From Saccoglossus kowalevskii (lineage: Eukaryota > Hemichordata > Enteropneusta > Harrimaniidae), in contig NW_003151761.1 of NCBI RefSeq assembly GCF_000003605.2, positions 369,336-380,083 on the forward strand: a DNA stretch of 10,748 bases, given 5' to 3'. The position numbers were made by a program, and so were the translations under genes. Under the pieces are notes generated by a model, which worked only from the letters and a program-made list of their open reading frames with translations, searched no databases and was not told where the DNA came from. Below, piece by piece: positions 1-9,800 of the stretch (positions within the stretch are counted from its first letter, which is position 1; each line of letters opens with the position of its first letter).

Positions 1-234
1 TGAACGCCATTATTGGGGTAAAACTGGCTCGTTATTGCATTTTTAGCACTCGCAAAATGTTCAAATTTTAGGAATTGTTAAATGTAACAAACTCTCTACT
101 GTATTACTAATGTCAAAAGAAAAAAATATCCTAGTACTCAAACTGATAAATATAACATAATAATATAAAGTGGTTGTTTTTATTTTTATTTGTACATGAA
201 TGAAATAAATTATATTGTTTTGTTTATTTTTAAG
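1..234 (+). other. Probable upstream intron of the NHL-repeat gene
   Basis: This stretch is AT-rich with no long open frame. It probably belongs to an intron of the NHL gene, because a pyrimidine-rich acceptor (ending ttttaag) closes it at 234. Bases 1-17 followed by gtaaaa at 18 could be the tail of a preceding exon: read in phase 0 they end ...N-A-I-I-G, which would join the 235-265 exon in frame. This is weak, since only 17 bases are visible and nothing in them identifies the family. Confidence 0.3.
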
Positions 235-265
235 AGTACCCGGCAGAGCAGAGACATCTTACAAG
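235..265 (+). CDS. Putative 31-nt microexon of the NHL-repeat gene
   Basis: A T-rich tract and ttttaag acceptor precede this segment, and gtaatt follows as a donor. Read in phase 0 it gives S-T-R-Q-S-R-D-I-L-Q plus one leftover G. That G completes a GGT (Gly) codon with the first two bases of the exon at 547, so the frame runs straight into the NHL propeller. The residues would sit in the linker between the N-terminal half of a TRIM-like protein and the propeller. The evidence is splice signals plus phase only; there is no homology to support it, and a 31-nt match could be chance. Confidence 0.45.
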
Positions 266-546
266 GTAATTATATTCATATCAAGTATTTTTTTAGAAGA
301 CTGAAACAAGAACATACACAACACAAAATATATTGATACACTTACAAATAAAAAACATGCAGTCACTTGATCGATTTTAATAGATGAGTTTTTTAGATTT
401 GTTTTAACCATTATATCAGGTTGCTTCAACCTATTGGTCTTGGAATTTTGTATTAGATTGTTATGCACTATTGCTCCTATGTAGTAGGGCGAAAACACCT
501 GTGTACATTTAATATCATAAACTAGTTAAATGTATATTTTTTATAG
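266..546 (+). other. Putative intron of the NHL-repeat gene
   Basis: AT-rich spacer between a gtaatt donor and a ttttttatag acceptor. The open frame on the opposite strand here (259-498) is low-complexity, resembles no family I know and is treated as noise. Confidence 0.45.
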
Positions 547-1373
547 GTATTCAAATTACACGTACTGAAATTGTTATGAATTTTGGGTTGGTGGACTCGC
601 ACAATGGGCTGACTGCAATCACCATCAATCACATGGGAGAGTTAGTCGTGATTGATTTGACTGACTGCCATATTCAGATTCTGGATTGGGGTGGATGTAG
701 GGCTGTATTAACCTTCAATGGTTTAGCCGGAAAATCCATACTGCGTGACGTTGCAGTCTCCACTGATGGACTATATTACATAACTGATTCCACATACAAC
801 CAGATAATAGTGTGTAGAGATGACAATAAGGTGATAAACACGTTCCCTGTACCTGGTTTCATCAAACCCCGTGGCATCACTCTGACCAATGATGGTAAAC
901 ATGTGCTGGTGACTGATCATCAAAGCTATAATCACAGCGTTAAGAAATACACCGTAGATGGCGTGTTTGTATCACAGTATCAACCAACAGGAGACCTCAA
1001 GCTCAGCTACCCGCGCTATATTGCCGTAAATAGTATGGATCAAGTAATCGTGTCTGACGACCTTAATTATCGTATCCAAATATTGAACTCTGAATTACAA
1101 TATGTAAATTCAATTCCATTTAGGGACAACGTTGGCCAGAGTTATTTCCCAACAGGATTAAGTGTCGATGGTATGGACAACATCTATGTTTGTAATTATA
1201 ACAATGACAGCATTTTGGTGTACAACAATCTGTTGACATGTGTGGATAGCATTTACATTGATTCTCCAAACAGAATTGTTGTTAGGAAAGACACGCCAAT
1301 GGCAATCATAGCAGTCACCTCAACTGATACAGTCACAATTCTTTATGACGAAAATATCTACAATAAGGAGTAA
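547..1373 (+). CDS. NHL-repeat six-bladed beta-propeller, terminal exon of a TRIM-NHL-like gene
   Basis: NHL propellers are protein- or RNA-binding platforms, best known at the C terminus of TRIM2/3/32/71-type ubiquitin ligases and related invertebrate expansions. The frame is open from the ttttttatag acceptor, nine codons before the first Met at 576, so I start the exon at 547 and treat that Met as internal. Counting from it there are 265 residues. Six blades are visible at about 11-37, 55-85, 97-130, 145-172, 191-217 and 230-258. The clearest are blade 4 (YIAVNSMDQVIVSDDLNYRI) and blade 5 (GLSVDGMDNIYVCNYN). Six blades make a closed propeller, so the C-terminal domain is intact, with TAA at 1371-1373. 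No RING, B-box or coiled coil is in the window; whether the gene has them is inference. It could instead be a free-standing NHL protein. The nearest downstream gene, TATDN1, is convergent. Confidence 0.85.
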
Positions 1374-1398
1374 TAAGGAAAATAAGTATCCTACATAG

Positions 1399-1404
1399 AA
1401 TAAA
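1399..1404 (+). terminator. Canonical poly(A) signal of the NHL gene
   Basis: AATAAA begins 26 bases after the stop codon, which implies a very short 3' UTR. It lies before the solo LTR, so the transcript could end without including the LTR. Confidence 0.55.
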
Positions 1405-1457
1405 ACAATGGCTTCGTAGATGCTCCTTCTTTGAGATCAAAACGATCAATGTATTAT

Positions 1458-1462
1458 GACCC
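1458..1462. repeat. Left 5-bp target site duplication of the solo LTR
   Basis: GACCC directly abuts the LTR's TGTC end and is matched by GACCC at 1966-1970. A 5-bp duplication is usual for Ty3/gypsy, Bel/Pao and Ty1/copia integrases. Confidence 0.8.
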
Positions 1463-1493
1463 TGTCGCATACGACTTACTTCCGTGTCACTGA

Positions 1494-1610
1494 GAATGTT
1501 CTAGAACCGTACTGTGTTTGGGTGGAATATTCTAGATTTTGTTTAGAAACTGGTTGAATAGGTAATAGAACACTGTAGGAGGCAATATAAGGTAATGGAA
1601 CATTCTAGAA
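1494..1610 (+). promoter_or_regulatory. Cluster of three heat-shock-element-like motifs in the LTR U3
   Basis: Two sites match GAAnnTTCnnGAA perfectly: gaatgttctagaa at 1494-1506 and gaacattctagaa at 1598-1610. A third at 1525-1537 (gaatattctagat) has one mismatch. Alternating GAA/TTC at 5-bp spacing is the known binding site for trimeric heat shock factor. The sites lie about 70-180 bp before the TATA box, the position of promoter-proximal elements. Heat inducibility is inference. Confidence 0.7.
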
Positions 1611-1675
1611 ATTGGTAGTAAGTTCCAGACTCATTATGTATGCTGAAGTAATGGTCTATTTATAGACAGTGTGGG

Positions 1676-1683
1676 TATATATA
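1676..1683 (+). promoter_or_regulatory. TATA box of the LTR promoter
   Basis: TATATATA followed by a short G run. It is downstream of the heat-shock-type motifs and inside the LTR, so transcription would be expected to start about 25-35 bases later, near 1705-1715. Confidence 0.6.
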
Positions 1684-1965
1684 GGGGAGTTGTTCAGCAC
1701 TGAGTTCAGATCGGAGATCTCGTTGAATTGTATTGGAGTTTAAGTATCTAGTTATTGGAGTAGTGGAGTTTTACCGCGTTATTGTACTTGATGTTTGCAG
1801 AGTATAATAATTCCAGTACCAGTTGAAACCTCATCTGTTGGCTCCGTGTTCGTAATTTATCATCGCCGCCAGCAGGGAAGTCTTTCTGTTACTGTTGCCA
1901 TTTTGGTATTTGACCCATCACACCTGTACTATACCAATTACGGTAATATTACGTTGCGTATGACA

Positions 1966-1970
1966 GACCC
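1966..1970. repeat. Right 5-bp target site duplication of the solo LTR
   Basis: GACCC immediately after the CA end of the LTR, identical to 1458-1462. Confidence 0.8.
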
Positions 1971-3047
1971 ATATACATACTGAAGAAATGGTTATGGCTA
2001 CAATTATAATTTAAATATCACCTCTGTCAAGATTATTTGTTCTTGGCGAGGATTGGTATGTTGCCTGTGACGTTGTGTGCTGCAAAATGGTGCGCGTTTG
2101 TATGGCTTTAAAAGTATCCCGATGTACATTTTATTCAGAAAAAAAATTATGTTTATATTAGAAAGAGGTACTGTTTTTACAAATGTACATTTATATTTCA
2201 CAAATGAAATTCATATTCTATGAGTCTATATTTGCTCAATATATATATATTATCATTTGGGTTCTTAGAAAGTAATTGTTCAGGGTCAGTTAATTGAGAA
2301 CATTTTTGCATTATGTGTATTTTTTGAATGTTTGGTCTGAATATAGTACAATGGGGGTATGCACCTTGAATATAGTATACAGCTACTTGTGTGTCAAAGT
2401 ATTTTAAATGTTTAATCTTTACTGTGAGTAGGTGTTTTAATGTGTAATTGTGTCACTTCAGATTTATTTTATTAATTCGGTTCCTGGAGAACTGCGTATA
2501 CTTTGTATTTATTTGCGTTGGTTCACAATGTTGAACGCGCTTTTAACACGCCGAATAAAACCGATTTCACAACGCGCAACTGAATTGCATTATTCTGTTA
2601 CGCCAATGTCAAGTTGATTATTACCTGTTACGATCTAAATGAAACACGTTCGTATAGAGATTGACCAACTTTTATGTAATGACAAAATATGAACAAAATT
2701 ATTGTACAGGGAAACTGGATGGTGAAATATTTATTTAGTTCCGATTCATTTTTCTATACCCATTCATTACATCTCCATTTATTGTTTTAATAATTTCAAT
2801 ATTAACTATTTTAATTTAACCCTATATAGCTCAGTTACTTAGCTGAAGTGTCCTTGTATTTATGTTGAGGAATGTATTAATAATCTATAGGCACATGTGC
2901 ATGCCTTGTATGTATGTGTGGGGTAAGCAGACAAACATTTACCGTTGAATTGTTGAATTTCTCAATTCTCGAAAAGCAATCGTGTTAGCAAGCAGGCACT
3001 GTTTACATTTTGTAAAATGAATAAGAAAACACCAAACCTGATTTTAG

Positions 3048-3070
3048 CCCCCCCCCCCCAAAAAAAAAAA
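3048..3070. repeat. Homopolymer pair, 12 C then 11 A
   Basis: Twelve C followed directly by eleven A on the + strand. It is a simple low-complexity tract and its exact length is unreliable in most sequencing data. Confidence 0.9.
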
Positions 3071-3395
3071 CACGATCGGTTTTTGCTTTGGCGTGTTATC
3101 AACTAGTTATATTTCGATTGTGTGGTATGAGTTTGTATTGTGCTTTTATTGACTTTTATTTGCGATAACAATATTTGGCAATCGTTGTCCTAAGTAACTG
3201 TTCAAACATTACACGGCGTTTCGAGCAATGATTCGAAATTTCAAATTGTGGACGAATTTAATATGGCTACACTCACTATCACCGTAATATACAGAATTGT
3301 TGTTGGTGTGGTTTTGCACTGATTCCCTCATACACCAAAATATTCGCTCATGAGTTCAGGAAATGAGAACAATCTAAACCAGTTCGCTAGTTTTG

Positions 3396-3401
3396 TTTAT
3401 T
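3396..3401 (-). terminator. TATDN1: Candidate poly(A) signal of TATDN1
   Basis: TTTATT on the + strand reads AATAAA on the minus strand. It is the first canonical signal after the TATDN1 stop, about 310 bases away. Further AATAAA hexamers lie beyond it (about 3145-3160), so the true site is uncertain. Confidence 0.3.
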
Positions 3402-3707
3402 TTTCTGTCAAAGCCAGATCTAAATATAATAGGCTGTAACTACTGCATGACTCAAATGTAATTAAATTGTATTTTGTGATGGACTTAAAATTAGAATAGA
3501 ATTTTACTCAATTATTTGCACTGTAATAAACCATTATAAGATGTAAAATACAGAAATATACATAACTTTTTTCTGTATCTATATGGTAAAACAATCGTTA
3601 TCAACCAAAGATTTGATACACAGTACCCGTCTATCATAAAAACTTACAGTCCTTCGCATGTTTAAGAAAACCATGTTTAAAGCCCGATTTAAAACAACTG
3701 TCTATAT

Positions 3708-3813
3708 TCAGGACTTTCCACCAAAAAACAATTTCTGTGTGTTTTCATATAACGTATCTGCAAGCTCCACAATATCTTCATCCCTCGCTGCCGCCATGAC
3801 CTCCAACACTTGA
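3708..3813 (-). CDS. TATDN1: TATDN1 exon 10 of the window, terminal
   Basis: Follows a TTCTTCTTGTAG acceptor. One base completes an Ile codon, then the exon reads [13 protein letters not shown] with a tail ending KLFFGGKS and TGA. This matches the C-terminal helix of TATDN1. Residues 236-269. Confidence 0.93.
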
Positions 3814-6800
3814 CTACAAGAAGAATAAACAAACATGAAAGTTGTGGGACCCATATCGCAAATTATATTAACAGCGTTCGTAGACGTCAAATCATAAGGT
3901 AGAAGAGCTGACAAATCTGTGTGTTTTGTTAACATCCATTTTGTAAGATTTTGAGCTGGGGAACTTTATTTCTGGCAAGAATTGCACAACATAGTCACAT
4001 GTGAGGTTTACAACGTCGCCAACTCACGTGTGTTGTATTCACTGAATCACGTGTGTGGTTTTCTAAATAATCACGTATAGGGTTTTCTTATCAACAATTT
4101 GACAATCGTCTCTTGTTACAGAATCCAAATGCACTTCTTATTACAATTGGAATAGTAGGCTATTTGGCTCATTGCGCCATCCAAGCATTATTTACCTTCT
4201 AAGTTACTTGTACTTGTACACAAAGCTTAATTAGAAATAGCCTTACAGGATTTTAAGTTTGTCCGGATATTGAACTCCATAACACATGGCCAAAATTAGT
4301 TAAAGCGGTGATGTCGTCAGCTGCGCATGCGCCAGTTGGCCATAGCGTGCCATTGTTTACAAACAAGCGTCCACCCATGAGCATTTGCGTTTTAGGTACG
4401 CGTTGTCATCGTCGGTTGGGACTCAATTCTCACGGGTGCGCAGGTGACGACCCCTCCGCTTTAACATGATGTTACATTCAGCAAAATATTGAGTTCAATA
4501 CAACTTTCAGTGGTGAATTGTAACCTGGTTAACAATTTTTGTTAGACAACATGATAATGACATTAGATAACAATTCCTAAAAGGGTGAATTCCACGTGTC
4601 TCCAATAGATCAGCAATGACTATTGAAATACAAACATGTACATAGAGGGCAAGTACATTTCTTTGCAATTTCTCACATGAATGAGTTTTCTTCCTTGATT
4701 CTGTGAACTTACATGATATTGCATGGCTCATTTCGACTTTTCACACCAAATCCACGTGTCCATTTCTCTTTCTTCTTCGTCTGTAAATGAGTCTTAATAA
4801 ATTTATGCCCAGCATGTGCAGGACGTATCTCACACCATGGTGCATCTGTAATGACAGTATGTATGACATTATAAACGGATTGTATTCAACTGAATCGTGC
4901 CACTATGAGAGCATAACATAATATGCTAACTACATGTAACACTAAACATGACTGCACAGTATTCAAATGCATTTAAAATCGCTATGCATGTCAATCCTTT
5001 AAAAGTAAAAATATTTTAAAATATATTTTAATCTTGGAAAATTAAATAAAATTCCGGAATATAGAATTTTACTGTCAGTTAATATATGGACATAAACGTA
5101 TATACTGCCCTCCATTCCGACAATGAAATTTCATTTGTCAAATGTTCCCAGGAAAGTTTTTGATGTTCGTGAAAGTTAAATTGACAAAATTTATATAAAC
5201 TATCTGCAAAAAGTATATAAACTAATCATATCCTAAATTTCCCTCTTAGACAATATCTGTCATATAATGAACTGTATGCACTCAACATGGGGTTTCCAGC
5301 TTCTGAAGAGACAAAGCATACTTTTGCAGCTGTGGCTTACTGTATACTCAATTATTATTACATTGTACCTAGTGTACCTACTTGCAGATAGGCTCATTTC
5401 TCAATTCCCGCCGCTAAAGGGAATGGTCTATTATTCTATCACACAAACTACCCATGATGCATTACCAAAAGCCATATTGTCGTCTACCTGTTTCAATCAT
5501 GAGTCTCTCAATGGGTATTCCACACATAGCATCAACGTTATCTTGGCTTTTAAGAGAACTGTGAACAAAAAACATAGCATCAAAATGTGGGTTTTTTTTA
5601 TTATAATAGAGTCCCTGTTAGTTCAATATGAGATGAGTCGGGCATTTTCAACCTGAACATGAAACAAATTGCACGTTGTATAATGTAGTTGTTTAATTGT
5701 GATAAGTCAGTGTATGTCTGAGACATGACACGAGAACATCATTTGAATTTGGCCATTTTTAAACCCAAAAACATTGTATGCCACAATGTATAATAGCTTT
5801 CACTATATAACCTGGATCCGAAATGACAGAAATGCTTGATTATTATGCATTTTTAATATTTTCGAATTTGATCATCAATCAAATATATATGCATATGTGC
5901 GGCATGATACATATATATAAAGTTTGAACATGATCGGTCGAGGCATTTCAGAGATATGGCTCTGGGACAGCATTCATTTAAAATAAATGGCCACCGGTCA
6001 ACCATTTTGAATTCAATTTGAAAATCAAAAATACGTGCATCAAAGTCACATTATTTACAACGTATATGTACCAAGTTTGAACTAAATCTATCCATAATCG
6101 ACTATAATGAATATCTGAAGTTTGGAAATGATTGGTCAGGGAATGTTTGAGATTTAGCTCTGGAACCGAATAGCTGCCACGCGGGTAGCATGAATCTGAT
6201 CTAAAAACAAAATGACATGCATCAAGGTCCCATAATTTGAACGAAATCCATTTATCCATGACCAAGATCAGGTTCGAGAATAACAGAAACGCTTGATTTT
6301 AATGATTTGACCAACATCCGCTCATTTTGAAACTGATTTGAAAAATAAAATGACGTGCATAAAGAGCCCATAATGTCTAAGGTATGTAAGTTTAAATGAA
6401 ATTCATCCAGACACGACGAAGATCCAGGTCCAAATGGCCGCCATTCAGCCATCTTGAATCAACCATCTTGAATCAACCCGTGAAAAAATGACCACTAGAG
6501 GGCGATCAACATACTCTGGCGGATTTTGTTTTAGTTATCAAAGTCACAATATTCTGGTAAAACAACACATTGGGTGATTTGTATAATTGTCAGTCTACCC
6601 TACCATCCACTTATTCCCATGTATAAACCCATCTCAAGTAAACTGGATGCTTCTTCTTTGGAACCGGCAAAAGTATGCACCTGAGGAATAGAACAGTGTT
6701 TAAAATTGCGCATGGCTGAGACAGGTGACTTGCCAGTCGGGTTGGCGAAGTTTTAAACTTACATGCTTACATACTGATTTTTTTGAATAACACAACACAT

Positions 6801-9800
6801 TGTGCTTCAAATGCATAAAACAAGAACATCAAAATATGCTCATCACACTTCCTGTAAATGTGTTCTGGTTCCTTTTCAGTACGTCTGATATGATAAAATA
6901 ATACTTACATGTCGACAATGAAAAAAGCGTAATTGTTTCAAGATACAAGAGTCATGAAAAATAGTATAAGTTTTAGAATATATAGTACACATTTTAACAC
7001 TGGTTTCTATGGTAAAATTATTTCTTCATATCTAAAAATTTTGCTCAGAGACATAAGATGGAAGGGTCAAAAAATAATATGAATCATAAAATTGCTAGAA
7101 AAAAACTAGATATATAATTTAGTGTTCTATTGTATACAATGAGGAGTTCTCTCCCATAATGCATTGCACATATGTGCAGTAGCATGCTCAGTAGACAAAT
7201 TTGTATTCAACTCAAACAGCTGTGACGTAATGTCTAATTAAATCCCCAGTGAAATCTGTGCAAATTGTTCTCATACAAATACTCCCGCGGCCAGTCATAG
7301 AGTGCTCCTTAATTATTATTTCAACAATATAATTAATCTTCTAAACATACTTGAATGACACCTCAGTTCAGTGTTCAGAATGTCAATGAGCACCTTAGCT
7401 TACTATAAAAAGTCTATGGCAGATAGTGCATACATATATATGTCCATACCTATCAAATCAACATGAGCGTTTCTGCAATGAAGAAACATCGGTAGTTTGG
7501 TTTGCTCAGCAAGGTGAAACTGTTTTTCAAAGTATCTGAAAGCCAAGGGAATTAAATAACATGTGACACCTTACATATGATTAGAGTTGTGAAAAAAAAG
7601 TTGTTTCAAATAATCCGTTCTTCCAATACCACAGAACCGCTATTGACTTTGTCCTTAATGACACTGAATACAAATTAGGATGAAAGATTTTAAAGCAGGG
7701 AAGTCGTCACCTGCGCATGCGTCAAATGGCCATGGCGTGTCATTGTTTACAAACAAGCGTCTACCCATGAGCCTTTGCGTTTTAAGCGTGTGTTGTTATC
7801 GTCGCTTGGGACTCAATTGCCGCGCGTGCGCAGGTGACGACCCTACCGCTTTAATATATCATACTTACTTCAACTGAATTTTTTTGGAACAAAAGTTAAG
7901 ACTGTCATAGTCTATAATAAAATAAAAGAACTATATTACTAAAAAGGCAATAATTAACTCAAACTCATTTTCGGGCAATAAAACGAAATTGCACCGCTCA
8001 CTGTTCTTTGGAAGAATGATAGGCATGTGATGAGAGACTCGGCATAAAAACACTACCAACCGTTGACCAATGTATTGCTAATAGTTTTTTTTTTTAAAAG
8101 CGATGTATTTTTCTAGCAAACACATGTAGTTGCTTTCAATCGGCTCATAAATAATTCATATTTACATTGTACGTCACGTCAGAGGTCATCTTTGTTTGTC
8201 AAGCACGGGACGAAGTTGCACATGTATGAAGACAATATATGAGTGGAAGAACCTATGGTGACAATACAACCATGGTATTTCCATGATACAGACACTGCAA
8301 AAACAGTGCAATTTAGAATTTCATAAAAAGTCATACCGTATTTGCTTTATTATAAGCACATTTCCAATAGAAGCACATATACCTAGAATTTGCATTTATT
8401 TTATCATTAGGTAGTTAATATGCATAGATTTGAATCAAGTACTCAATATATAGATTTCAATCAAACTAATCAAGTCAGTGCATTGTCTCATGGTATCTGC
8501 AGTCTGCAAAAAGCGTTGTTGAAATGCAATTTTTAGATTTTTAGATAACAGTGGAAAAAGCTGAAAAATGACAAATCGTTATGCAAATTAGGTAGTTGAT
8601 GTGCACCGATTCACATCAAAATCTAATTATGCATGTGCATTGTCCCAGAGCATCCATGTACCAATTTTCATTGAAATCCATACTTAGTCTTGAAATTCAT
8701 TTTTCATGGCAGAGGAAACTCAAATATGGATTTGTGGCATCATGGATCCACATAGCTAGTATACATGTCTGAGAGGAAGCAGTCATGGTCACCTATTAAA
8801 CTTGTGAAAAATGGCAACAAACAGATTCACAAATGACTGTGAAATTAAAAATTACCCTCCTTTCTATCGCTGAATTGACTCCGATGCATGCTGAGGAACA
8901 TAGTAACAAAAAAGCTTGTCTACGTGTATACACAGAATACAGCAAACATTTGTAAGCATACTAAATCTAATTTGTCACTGTATGTAACCATCATTCTGAA
9001 TGGCTGAAATATAAATGCATGATGCATATATCCTTGTTAGCAACCAATGAAGCACTGCGTTACATATCTCTTACCTAGACCACACTCTCCTATTGCAATC
9101 ACCTTCTCTTTGTTCTGATCTACAAGGTCATATAAATCTTGCAAATATTTTTCCGGATTGTTCTCCGCTTCAAATTCAGTACACCGTGTTGGATGGCACC
9201 CCACTGTACTGTATAGGTTATCTGAAATACAATTCACAGTTATACTCCACACTACTCTATCTTGTATTGCAATATACAATTGACCATATATAGACATTGC
9301 TTAATACATTATTTTATGATTAATGGTATTTCCGTACTACAGGTAACACACCATAATTAGAATTGTAATCAAGGTGCGGGGTCATGCAGGCACCTGAATG
9401 TAATCAAGTCTGTTTCGACATTTAGCAAGAAATGTCATGTTTGTTTTGTATGATGTACCGGTATAAGCTTTATATAATATTAATATTTATATAATGTTTT
9501 AAGTGAAATTTTCGTGAAAACCATTCTATACTAAAATGGCGTCCTGAGGGATTGCTCAAAATAAGGATGACCACACCCACCAATACATATATAATACAAT
9601 ACAATACAATACAATACAATACGGTGTAGAAATGTTATACTCACTACGGCTGCACACTATATTAGATTGCCTATGCAATATATGGCACAGTAGCGAATTC
9701 ATCGTTGTTTTCATATAGGCGTTTATCGCATGAACATGGTACATAACATTCACGGTTGTTTTTTGCGTGGAATATAACAGATATGGTTCGCAGAATGTAA

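Larger units (their letters stand above)
1463..1965 (+). mobile_element. Solo LTR (503 bp) of an LTR retrotransposon
   Basis: The element starts TGTCGCATACG and ends GCGTATGACA. It therefore has TG...CA ends within short imperfect inverted repeats and is flanked by a perfect GACCC duplication. It holds a U3-like part with three heat-shock-type motifs, then a TATA box (1676-1683), then R/U5-like sequence. No gag-pol, primer binding site, polypurine tract or second LTR is nearby, so it fits a solo LTR left by LTR-LTR recombination. The orientation (+) follows from the TATA box. I cannot assign the superfamily with certainty. The 62-codon open frame at 1795-1983 crosses its right end and is not a gene. 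Confidence 0.85.
1971..3707. other. Intergenic region and TATDN1 3' flank, no gene supported
   Basis: Both strands are AT-rich with only short open frames, and none (including 2004-2201 on the minus strand) resembles a known family or has convincing exon borders. It separates the convergent 3' ends of the NHL gene and TATDN1. The part from about 3400 to 3707 is probably the TATDN1 3' UTR. The only notable structure is the homopolymer pair at 3048-3070. Confidence 0.6.
3814..4712 (-). other. TATDN1: TATDN1 intron holding a MITE and CACGTG repeats
   Basis: Donor GTAAGT and acceptor TTGTAG. It contains MITE copy 1 (4300-4464) and three short tandem units with CACGTG-type cores (about 4024-4094). 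No coding sequence was seen; the minus-strand open frame at 4507-4731 only overlaps the end of the neighbouring exon. Confidence 0.8.

Noticed and set aside
1795-1983. 62-codon + strand open frame
   Set aside because: It lies mostly inside the solo LTR and crosses its right border and target duplication; no family resemblance.
1795-2200. Possible internal region of a full-length retrotransposon after the LTR
   Set aside because: The matching target duplication at 1966-1970 closes the element, and no primer binding site or gag-pol sequence follows.
2820-2850. tRNA-like A-box (TAGCTCAGTTA)
   Set aside because: No acceptor stem, anticodon loop or GGTTCRANNC B-box follows at the proper distance.
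5267-5656. 129-codon + strand open frame, the second longest in the window
   Set aside because: It overlaps, antisense, TATDN1 exon 5488-5558, which has clear homology and splice sites. The predicted protein is unremarkable.
6268-6280. B-box-like GGTTCGAGAAT suggesting a tRNA-derived SINE
   Set aside because: The match is partial, no A-box lies 30-60 bases upstream, and there is no poly(A) or simple tail.
5978-6452. Two overlapping minus-strand open frames
   Set aside because: Both lie in the degenerate tandem repeat array, with no homology or splice support.
7680-7877. 65-codon + strand open frame rich in Cys and Arg
   Set aside because: It is a translation of MITE copy 2 and runs into the antisense of exon 4.
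9093-9293. 66-codon + strand open frame
   Set aside because: Antisense of the well supported TATDN1 exon 9075-9221.
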